The notes under the pieces were generated by a model, which was not told where the DNA came from, did no database searches, and saw only the letters and a program-made list of their open reading frames with translations. From the NCBI GenBank assembly GCA_018136815.1, contig CM030945.1, positions 2,176,091 through 2,240,090 of the forward strand: a stretch of DNA of 64,000 bases, read 5' to 3'. How positions within the stretch are numbered: the stretch's first letter is position 1; each line of letters starts with the position of its first letter. The stretch is from Isochrysis galbana (Eukaryota; Haptophyta; Isochrysidales; Isochrysidaceae). Position numbers and translations under genes: made by a program. Positions 42,664-51,800 of the stretch are shown here, piece after piece.

Positions 42664-43700
42664 ATGGGGCGGCGCGCGCTGCTGCTCTGTCTGGCGCTCA
42701 GCGGCACGCAGCGTGCACTGGCGCTGGCGGTGGTAGCGTGCGCAGTCCACGCGCCCACGCCTAACCCACACGCCCTCAGCCCCGCACAGCTCCTCACCAG
42801 GCACGCACGCCTCGCTCCAACCGCCGCAGCAGCAGTTGCGGCTGCTCCTCCCTCGAGCACCCTACACCGCCCGGAGGCCTATGCCAGCCAGTGCTCCGTA
42901 TACGGCTCAGCGATCGCGGCGTGCGCAGATTCGGGCGAGTGGCGCGGCGCGTGCGCTCTCATTAGCGAGCTCGATTCGCTCGGCCTCGCCATCGGCGGCC
43001 GGCCCCTCACTGGAGCGCTCCGTGCCACTGCGCGCGCAAAACAGTGGGATGCTACGATGCGGCTGCGCAGCATGGCGATCGCACGGAATGTGGCCATCAC
43101 GCGAACGGGGTGCGCGCTGCCGCTCACCTCGCGATTGCGCCCACTGTACGTCCAATATTCGCCTGCGAGGTTGACGCGCTGCCCCTCGCTCGCCTCAGGT
43201 ATTCGCACATCATCAGTGTGGCAGTGGCAACGGGCAATGACGCAACTGCGGCGCAGCTGTACGCGCTCGCGTTGCAGCAAGGAAAGTTTCGGCACTGGCG
43301 GGAAGACGAGCCCATGACGATTGATTTGCATGGTTTCTCCACGCCCGTGGCGCTGACCGCCGTGCGGCACGCGCTCAAATATGAAATCGGCAACTACTTG
43401 CATGGTGATCTCAAAATTATCACGGGGCGCGGGCGGCATTCAAAGGGCGGGATTCCAAAGCTGAGGCCGCGGGTCGAGGCTTTGCTACGTGACGAGCTCA
43501 AGCCTCCTTTGAGGTATACATACGACTCGGTGCTCGTGTGCGAAGGCAATTCGTGCTCGCAGACGATCAACCAAGGCTGCCTTGTCGTGTGGCTACCTGA
43601 CCTTTTCAGATGGGTGGTAGCGACAAAAGCGTATGAGACTTATGTGCTGACGGTGCCGATGGGCGAGCCGTTGACGCCCCCGCCGTCCTTTGGCTTTTGA
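42664..43700 (+). CDS. PPR-like protein with C-terminal Smr domain
   Basis: Two exons: 42664-43109 and 43199-43700, with an 89-base GT-AG intron (gtgcgc donor). The ATG at 42664 opens a hydrophobic targeting-like peptide (MGRRALLLCLALSGTQRALA). Then come helical-pair repeats of PPR type (YGSAIAACADSGEWRGACAL and YSHIISVAVATGNDATAAQL). The Smr domain has its signature MTIDLHGFSTPVALTAVRHA and the catalytic-loop IITGRGRHSKGG, ending RPRVEALLRDEL. Smr domains nick or bind nucleic acid; PPR-Smr proteins usually act on organelle RNA or DNA. The last 60 residues after the domain are unrecognised, and the exact 3' end is uncertain. Confidence 0.8.
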
Positions 43701-44156
43701 CGTCACCTCTTCTTTTTCTTAGGCTTAGTCTCCAGATTTGAGCATGGTGGTGCCGCAAGTCGGTACACCGCACACTCATCTCTCCGCCGACCAAGCATGT
43801 TGCCGTGCATTCTTGACCTCGAGGCTCCTCGGGCTGAACTGCCGCCCTTGATGGACCCAACCACTGGACGACTCGTGACCACGTACGCGCTTTTTTGTCT
43901 ATGAGTGATTGGCTTCAGTTGGAGAATCGGAGTCGAAGAGTCAATGCAGCGCAATCGCCATGGATGTTTTGGTGACTAGATGGGAAGATGTGCTAGATTG
44001 GACGGTAGTTGCGGTGGCTATGGCTGCGAAACACGCGAAGCCATTCGTCCGTCGCTTTTGTTGGATCAGCCTCACCCCCAGTTCAGAATGGCACTCCTCA
44101 ACTGGGCTGAAGGATTCTAAAAAAACTTCTACTACTCACACCACGCGCGCGGTACA
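43701..44156. other. Intergenic; possible short exon
   Basis: 43798-43905 is a small open stretch (LDLEAPRAELPPLMDPTTGR) with coding-like composition, but it lacks any family or partner. Nothing else seen. Confidence 0.35.
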
Positions 44157-44205
44157 GTAGTAGGGGTGTTAGCCCGGAATCTTCAGATGTTCTTTTTTAG
44201 ACATC
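44157..44205 (+). mobile_element. LINE 3' terminus fragment
   Basis: Reads gtgttagcccggaatcttca then gatgttctttttt, matching the T-rich 3' end of the LINE (cttcagatc plus T-run on its sense strand), here in plus orientation. Confidence 0.6.
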
Positions 44206-44261
44206 TTGTTGTGGATAAGGGTGAGCCACACCATGCCGCACGTTCTATCTTTAGAGCGCAT

Positions 44262-44790
44262 CAACCTACTTTTATAAGTGGGGGACAATGGGGGCCTCGA
44301 GCCCCCCGCACTCCATCGCGGACACCCCCCGGGGTGGGCCCGTACGCCCGTACAATCAACCCCAGCCCTTGCCCTCTGGCAGGGGCAGGGCACTCATCAA
44401 TCTGGCCCATACCCTTCGTGGGCGCGGGCCGCGAACTGCACTCCCACGCCCGCGCTGGGCCTGCCCTCGAGCTGACTCCCCCCTTGTCCCTAATCGCCAG
44501 GCATACAGGGAGTCCGGGCGGCTCCCATGGCCAAAGAGGCGAACGTGGGAGAGGCAGGGGGGCCAGGGGCTGAACCGCCTAGCCTCCACTGCCCCCTGAG
44601 CTGCCCTTGCTGGCCCTCGGGGAGCCCCCCAAGGACCCCTGAGAGCAGGCCAGGGCGCGCCGCATGGCGACGCGCCGCAGGGACAACGATGGGTGAGGGT
44701 TTGCACCCCCCCCCGATGGAGTGCAGTGAGAAATGGACCTAGTTTACGTCAGCAAACGGGTGAGGGGCGACGGCTGGCGACAGGGTGGAG
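44262..44790 (+). mobile_element. SINE-like retroposon, second subfamily
   Basis: Starts caacctacttttataagtgg (AT hairpin 44265-44283), then acaATG (44288-44290) and the GC hairpin gggggcctcgagcccccc. It matches 61807-62345 over most of its length, including the tccatcgcggacacccccc block, the ctgccccctgagctgccctt block shared with the S1-S3 subfamily, and a cagcaaacggg hairpin arm near the 3' end. No exact target duplication found. Confidence 0.75.
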
Positions 44791-44894
44791 ACGAAAATAA
44801 AACTTCTTAATATTAATATTCTCGCGCACGCGCGCGGCCCTGCACATTTACCTCGTAGCCACGCCCGTTTCCCTTACCACTCCTCCCACCTGCC

Positions 44895-45172
44895 TTGTGT
44901 CAGAGCAAGGCTCATCTCACTCTTGGAGATTGCCTGTGAGGGCGCGCCGGCAGCTAGCGCGGAACGCGGTTCTTGCGGGGAGCTCATGGATCATGGAGCT
45001 TTCCTCGGGAGTTACTACGGGCATGGCGAACGACGCACGACGCACGACGCACGGAGGGCGCGGAAGTGCGCAAGGAGGCTTGTGAGGGGTGGTGGCAGGC
45101 GATTGGGGGTGGGGGTGGCTCAGGCGCGTGCTTGATGACTTGTATTGACTCGTTGACTCGGGGTAATGTTCT
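44895..45172 (-). mobile_element. Inverted fragment of gypsy leader and gag start
   Basis: The reverse complement matches 21005-21290 closely, from cgagtcaacgagtcaataca through the ATG of gag to ctctgacacaag. It is a solitary fossil piece of the family at 19.9-30.6 kb. A poly-A-like start of an S-family repeat (44797-44835) lies beside it. Confidence 0.9.
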
Positions 45173-45268
45173 GCGCAGGATTGCGTTGTTCCACATGCCG
45201 CTGCACGAGGAACACTCTAAAAAGACTAGTCGCCCGATCATCTGGCACCCTAGACGCCTCGGCGAGCT

Positions 45269-46159
45269 CTAGGACTGGAGCACACGAGTCGCAAACTTGG
45301 CGTAGAGCTCGCGCGTTTTTAGCGTGCGTCCGTTCTTGCGGTAGGAATCGCACTGAGCGCTCGTCGGGTCGACGCTCTCGTGGACGTACCATTCGAGGTT
45401 CGAGGCGCGCAGATCGTGAGCGTTGCCATTCTTCGTGCGCACGTCGTCGGCGTCGAATCGGAGTTTCGGCACGAAGCATACGGCGATCATCCACTTGAGC
45501 GAAGTGCAATGTTGCGCCTTTGAGACCGGCTCGCGCAAGTACACGTAGCTCGTGAGGCGCCGGACGCCCGGCTTGTCTTTCGGAGAGCGCCACGCGCCCC
45601 AATTCGACACCTCGTACCCGAACCACGACGGGTGCGTGCGCCACACCTCGACGCCGTCGTCGTACGCCTCCGGCGCGACGTAGGCGCTTCGGAAGCGGTC
45701 CGACGTCGCCTTGTACGGCTCGAGGACCTCACGCAGCCATGGCGCGGGGGCCTCGTCGTAAATTGTGCACACGTGCAGGTTCCGAGTTCGATTATCGCTC
45801 ACGACGCCATTCGAGTGCCGGATCGGCCCGCTCGCCCAGCCGTGGAACGCCGAGGCGATCAGCTCGTCGACGTAGACGAGCTCGCCGCTGATATTGACGC
45901 GCGTGCGTTCACGGGACTCTTTCTTATCGTCGAGCTCGATCCCGGTGCTCGCGTTGCGAAGGAAGCCGTTGTCCGACGCCTCGTACCCGTCCGGAACGCG
46001 CGGGTGCTTTACGGGCCTCCACTCGATCTGCCTCTGCCGCTTCACGGGTTGTTTAACTTCTACAATCGGTGCGTCGCCTTCCTCCGTATCAGCCTCGCTC
46101 AGGACGGGTGGGCGAAGGCATCGGGTGCTCGGAATCCCACCACGACGGGTCCACGACAT
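45269..46159 (-). CDS. Two NUMOD4/HNH-endonuclease-like repeats
   Basis: A 296-codon frame holding two related modules. The first has WRPVKHPRVPDGYEASDNGF, then VYVDELIASAFHG and SNGVVSDNRTRNLHV. The second has THPSWFGYEVSNWGAWRSPK, a ...SLKWMIAVCFVP helix and GNAHDLRASNLEWYV. Each resembles the order in HNH homing-type nucleases with a NUMOD4 DNA-binding head: W-x-x-x-P-x-Y-E-V-S-N-x-G, a VHRLVA-type helix, then N-H-x-D-G-N-x-x-N-x-x-x-N-L. The first module keeps one His (RHSNG); the second has lost it (RTKNGN). This suggests a DNA-binding rather than a cutting role, or decay. Such proteins are common in phages and giant viruses, so lateral origin is plausible. Coding-like sequence at 46100-46260 may be related. 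Confidence 0.55.
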   Translation of the reverse strand: MSWTRRGGIPSTRCLRPPVLSEADTEEGDAPIVEVKQPVKRQRQIEWRPVKHPRVPDGYEASDNGFLRNASTGIELDDKKESRERTRVNISGELVYVDELIASAFHGWASGPIRHSNGVVSDNRTRNLHVCTIYDEAPAPWLREVLEPYKATSDRFRSAYVAPEAYDDGVEVWRTHPSWFGYEVSNWGAWRSPKDKPGVRRLTSYVYLREPVSKAQHCTSLKWMIAVCFVPKLRFDADDVRTKNGNAHDLRASNLEWYVHESVDPTSAQCDSYRKNGRTLKTRELYAKFATRVLQS

Positions 46160-46544
46160 CCTTGCACACCTCCTTGATGTAGTCGCACACCGTCACCTGG
46201 ATGTGGCTCGTGTCGCCGAACGACGTGGGCAAGGGCTCTAGACCCCGGGTCGTCCGGATCCGGACCCAAAAACGGTGATTTTCCTGACATGGCCCTTCAC
46301 TTTCTCACTTTTTCAGTATGGGGGGACGCGTCTTCTGAGTGTGGGCGGACGCGTCCTCTCAGAAGAAGAACATGTCCTCCAGACTCAGTAGGCGTTCCAC
46401 CAAGAGAATCGCCGCGATATCTACTAGTAAGAGGCCGCAGAACGCTGGGATCGCCCATGGGTCCATACACTATCAGTAAACATCGGATTTTTCCCGCCCC
46501 CTCTCCTCCCTCTCGCAAAGGTGCGTCCGAAGGTCCGATCCGAC

Positions 46545-47026
46545 CCATGCCTCCCATGCCGGCCTACGCTCTCGCTCCCAAGCCCTCGCCACACATCGCG
46601 CGGCTCGTGGACCCCCGCAGCGCCTCGTGGAGACTGCCCATGGTCGACGCGATGCGATGGAAGCAGAAGCACCTCGAAGCGCGCGACGCGCTCCTCCACG
46701 CCATCGGCGCAGACACCCTCCCCACGTGGATGGCGCACCTGTTGTTCTCTCGCTGGACGCTCAAGCACTCGGGCCGGCTCAAGATGCTCACCTTCCTAGA
46801 ATGCGGAGCGCACAGAGAGTCACGAGCTTCTTCGGCAATGGAAGAGACCCACTGTAGCATGAATGTCGCCAGTGCTGTTCCTTCGTACTGCACGATACGC
46901 CGTTTGCATGAAGGAAGTGGAAGCAGAGAAAATGCTTTCGGAAGCTTGATATTCGCCGCGTCCCAAGCCCGCAGATTCCGCTTCTTGCGCTGCTTGGTTT
47001 CTTCAGCGTCACCAGAATGCAAGTGA
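46545..47026 (+). CDS. Unrecognised open frame
   Basis: An ATG at about 46545 opens a frame whose first 90 residues look protein-like (SPHIARLVDPRSASWRLPM, MAHLLFSRWTLKHSGRLKML); the remainder does not. The minus strand over 46780-47130 also has a protein-like frame (FGSRNLVDVFPHARRYSCWA). I cannot say which is real; both may be gene or element remnants. Confidence 0.25.
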
Positions 47027-47139
47027 TACGCAGCACACCAGTCCTCTGCCCAGCACGAGTAACGGCGAGCATGAGGAAACACATCAACGAGGTTACGCGA
47101 ACCAAAATCATTGCCCGCACAGGGAAAATTGGCATGCGC

Positions 47140-47440
47140 ACGCACGGCGCCCCCGCGGGGGGGGGGGCGATGCACATCGCGCCGTGCCCACGCACGGCGT
47201 GCACAAACAATGATTGCAAGTCATCACACGTGCTGCGTAACGAAACATCTCTTATATGGATACTTTACGTGAGCACGGCGCCCCCGCAGGGGGAGCCGAC
47301 GCACATCGCGCCGTGCCCATAATTACAAGTAATCACAATCGAAAAGCGCCGACACGGCGCCCTCCGTGGGGGGACACGCGTCGCGGGAAGCAGGGAATGT
47401 TACGCTAGTCTACATTTAATTTTAAAATAACAACTGTGGA
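47140..47440 (-). repeat. Inverted copy of the 58260-58560 repeat region
   Basis: The reverse complement matches the tandem-repeat region at 58260-58560, including gtgattacttg, the ggcgccgtgcgtgcgcat core and aaaattaaatgtagactagc. It carries GC hairpins of the cccccgcggggg type. Confidence 0.8.
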
Positions 47441-48165
47441 CTTTCGATCGCTCAATTCGACTCATGTCCCACAATTGACGGAACGACACCTTCAAAGAGG
47501 CCGCCCTCAAAGTTCATTCATGATAGCAGGTGGGCGTACCTCAAGTCGGACATGCACCTTGCTGGCCACGTCCTCGACCCCGAGAACCTCGACTTGGACA
47601 CTGACGTGGACCAGCAGTGCGCGTTGATCGCGGTCACCGAGCGCATGATGCTCCGCTCGGAGATGATGCGCCTTGCTTGAGTCCGAGGGCAGGACCACAG
47701 CCGCCGCGGAGCTCACCATCGCCAGCCCGTCCGTTCAAGAGTTGAGAGTTGGTTGACAAGGCGACAGAACAGCTTGCTAGCTACTAAGCCAAGCAAGGCC
47801 TGTTTTCTATGCAGGTTGTGCAGGTACAAGCCAAGAAGCTCGCACCCGCCATCTGGTGGCACCAATACGGAAAGGGAAAGGGCGTGCCGAGTTGGCCAGC
47901 GTGGCATGCTCAGTGCTTGCCCAGCTTGTGTGCGGATCTGCCGCCGAAAGGAACTGGTCCGTGTACGGAGCAATTAAGAACGACAATCGCAATCGCCTGA
48001 CACACGTCAACTCGGATCGTCTAGTGTATTGCCACGAGGCGTTAGCACTGCGCACAAAGATGCGAGAAGCTCGTGGGAATACCAGCAAAGCTATCAAGTG
48101 GGAGTCTGACTCTGACTCCGACTCCAATAATAAATCTGATGACGAGGAGGACCTCAAAGTCTGAA
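47440..48165 (+). mobile_element. hAT-family transposase, decayed C-terminal part
   Basis: 47856-48164 codes for the hAT dimerisation region: ELASVACSVLAQL.., SAAERNWSVYGAI, NRLTHVNSDRLVYCHEAL, ending in an acidic tail (ESDSDSDSNNKSDDEED). Further left, 47525-47680 reads RWAYLKSDMHLAGHVLDPEN, also hAT-like, but in a different frame. Frames are interrupted between the two, so the transposase is not functional. The left flank (47430-47480) is an inverted piece shared with 58196-58250. Confidence 0.8.
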
Positions 48166-48831
48166 TTACTCCTTTCATGTTTGCAAGTTTGTACGTTTGT
48201 ACGTTTGTAGTTTGTAGTATGAATCTCTAAATCTCTAATTAATGCTCTAATCTTTGTAAACGTATCGTCAATCGTGAATCTCGAATCGTCCATACATCCC
48301 ATATATTATATGTGAGATGTTAGCCGCCGTTTGCCGTTTGCAAATGGAAATGGCAAATGGCAAAGAGAACTGAGAGACGGGGATCAAGCCTGTGGCGCCA
48401 TTCATTTCGGCTGGTGCCTGAATGTCTCTCACTCACTTCGTCCGGCGCCTATGGCGCCGGCTGAACGGCTCCCACTTCGTCCGGCGCCTATGGCGCCGGA
48501 CGGGGACGGCCGGCGCCCGCGAATGCGTAATACAGTATCAGGGGTCCCGCGGGCCCCAATTTGTGATACAAGTAATACGTATTACTCTTCTAGGCTAGGG
48601 ATGCTAGCCAACAAGACCTCTTACAAGACTACAATTTCTAACAGTATGTGAATATGCGGGAATGTTAGATACTACTATGAGTATGGGAAATCAGGTTTTG
48701 GCGCGCTTTTCGTCGCCTCGGCGTTTTTCTCTCCTCGACCTGACCGCTGCTCCGGCCGCTCCGCCAGCCGTAGTTGCCACTCCTCTGCTCCCGCTCTCGT
48801 CCTTCCCCCGCTCGGGCTGTACTCTGGTCGT
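48166..48831. other. Intergenic with short inverted repeats
   Basis: Two copies of cacttcgtccggcgcctatg-ggcgccgg lie at 48437-48500, each containing a perfect ccggcgcc...ggcgccgg palindrome. AT-rich sequence at 48180-48320. The last 150 bases probably hold the leader of the gene at 48832. Confidence 0.6.
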
Positions 48832-51800
48832 ATGGCACACTCGAACTCAAGAGCCGCACCCCCACGCCCCCGAACCGTTCGCCGGACCGGCTCTGCCGTA
48901 GGGAAGCGGCTTTTTGCGGCTGAGGATGAGCAGCTGACGAGAGTGGAGCGCCAATGGGCTGAAGGAGAGAGGAAGAGAGAGGGCGAGGAGGCGGCGGCCG
49001 CCGCACGAGCGCGGCTGCTGCTCACCGAAGCTGCGCGTGAGCAGGAGCTCTGGGACCTCAGCCGTGAGCTCCGTGGGGCGAAGCTACTGATAGAAGCCGC
49101 GCGGCGAAACTGGTGCGAGGCACGGCACCAGGCCGATCTGACGAATGCGTCGGCAGAGTGGGTATCCACGGCCGCTGCTCAGGCCGCTCGTGAGATGGCT
49201 CTATGGGATGAGCAGCGCAAGATAGAGGTTGAGATCGCGGAGGTGGAAGCAATGCTCCTGTCTCCATCCTCGTCCTTGTCTTCCTCGGCGACCCCGCAGC
49301 CGCCAACCTCACCATCGCCCCAATCGTCGCCCATCCGTCGCGCCCCTCCTTCACGTGGACGGGGGGCCACGGCTCTCAGCTCGCCCTTCCAACCTTCGCA
49401 GATGGCTGCCGAAACGAATCTCAGTGCAGCCACACACGGGGCTGTGACCATGGCTTGTAAACATCCAGGATGTGCACGAGCAGCTGCTAGTCCTAGCCAT
49501 GCGCAAATGCGACAGGGTACAAGAACGAGTCTGTCAGCCTCCACAAGGTTTGAGCAGTCCCTCAGGCGTGAGAGAGCGACTCCCTCACGGCTCCAATCCC
49601 TTGCCAGGGCGCGCCGGTCAAGATCCTGCACGGGTCGGCCGCCATCACTTGGTAGGGACACGTCCACAGCATTGGCAAGCACCTCGAGCATGGCATCCAC
49701 TGCTCAATGCAGGGCCAGGAATGTCCTCGCTGATGCGTTGCGCCAATGGCGTCACGCAAACGAGCAGCGTCGTCTGTCACTTGCGCTGCTATCCGTTGCG
49801 CTCGTCGTCTCCCGGCGTAGCGATGCTGGCCATTCACTGCGACGATGGTGCAAATTTTGCGTTGGGGCAGCAACAAACCGGTTGCTCCTAGTGAGGGCTG
49901 AGTGGCGAGCACGCTTCATCTTATTGGGCCAAGCGTTCAGGTGTCTCCAGGTAGAAGCGGCATGCGTCTCTGCCGCTAGGGCAATGTCGGCTGCTCGAGC
50001 GGCGGGCACGGCGGCGGGTGCGGCGGCTGCGGCAATAGCCCTGGATAGAGTTGGCGCACGCTCGATCATCATGCCCCCCAAGGGCAAGGCGCTTTCATTC
50101 GTCGCGCCATGCCGGCGGGAGCGCTGGGGTGGTGAGCGTGCTCATAGCTGCTCTTGCTTGACACCGACAGATCGTTGGAGGCGGTCTCGGCTCGAGCAAC
50201 GGAGTTCACGTGATGGTGCGGTGCACACGCATCCTCACTCCCACAGCAACACGGAAGGAATGCCGTCATTGCGGTCATCAACAAACCTTGAAGCTGGCGT
50301 GCTAGTGATGCTGCCACCGTGTCCGGTCGTGTGGGCAGCGCCCGTGCTCACCAAATGGCGGAGACAGCGGCAGGCGTCCTGCTTTGTCAGGTGGCGTTGT
50401 GCGCGAAGGGCAACGCTCGTTCAGCACGAACGAGTGCGCGTCGCAATGGATCATTGGTGGCAGCATGCTTGCACCGACGCCCTACGCATGTGGTCAGGAC
50501 GGTCTGGGCTCATGGATCAAGAGCCACCGCTCCTGTACGTAGACATGCGAATCTGTGTATGGCATCGATGGCAGCGCCTCGTGGCGAAGTTTTCGATGTT
50601 GCGCGCTGCAGCTAGGCACGTGCGGCTCCAGCTGGAGAGACGAGGACGAGCGTTTGCGTTGCTCATTTGGCAAAGGAACGCGTCCTCGCGCCTCAAGGTC
50701 CTTGGGCTGGGCCGTCAACTCCAGAAGCAGTGGGCGAGGCGTTGGGCCAGAGTCGTGATAAGGGTGTGGCGAGCCCGGGCGCTGATGCGGTCAACGTTGC
50801 GGGGCTCTTTCAGATCGGCGGCGAAGCGGAAATGGAGATGTGGCGGTTGCCGGTGGGCGCTCCAAATTTGGCGGGAGCGAGCAAAAGAACGCTCGCGACG
50901 ATTGAGATGTGCAACCCGTATTTCCTTCACAATGAAAACACGGCATGCCAACTGGGCGATCGAGCGATGGGCTCATGCATATGTGGCGCATCGATTGGTG
51001 ATTCTCGCTTGTCGCCATTGGCGAGCAAGACGCCTCGCAGAAGCGTGGCTTCTATGGGCATCCGTGGTATGCGCAAATTTTTGTGTGGCTCACTTGCATT
51101 TAGGCGCTTCGCGCCACGTGACCTATGCCGGATTCCGCCGGTGGGCTAGCTTCGGAAAATATCGGCGGGACACATTGGTGAGGCTCAAAGCGATTGCGGC
51201 GAGTGCCACTTTCGCAAGAGCGGCCCTACCACAGGCGGCCTTGCGTTGCGCGTGGGGGCGGTGGACAGAGGTTAAGGGGCGTTGGCGCTTAAAGCCGCAT
51301 GTAAATGCACGTGCGGTGATGGTGACGAGGGATGCCCGCCATCGACATCTGCGAGAGAGTGTGCATTTGTGGGCAGCACTGGTCGTGCACAATCTCCAAC
51401 TCGGCGTGGTAACGAGCCGAGCAGCGTTGGCGTTCCGCCACTCAAGACTCGGCGTGAGTCTCCTGCGATGGAGGGAGGCATGCGCACTGTCTACCGCTAA
51501 TGCGGTGGCTTCACGCTCGAGGCAACATCGTGAAATTGCGTCGTCGATGAAGCGGTGGCGTCTTGTAGCGGACGCTGTCGAGCAGATGCATGCGGTGAAC
51601 TACAAAGGCTTCCGGGTTCTGATGCGTCGAGTCCTTCGACGTTGGGCGAGGACGGCCGCTGAGGTGAGACATAAAAATTCGCGGTGTAAAGCTATCTCCG
51701 CGTCGTGGGGCCACACCTGGTTGCGTCGCTCTATTCGACGATGGGACGATGCAGCGTCCGTCAGGATCAAGATTCATTGTGCTTGCGAACGAGGTCAAGC

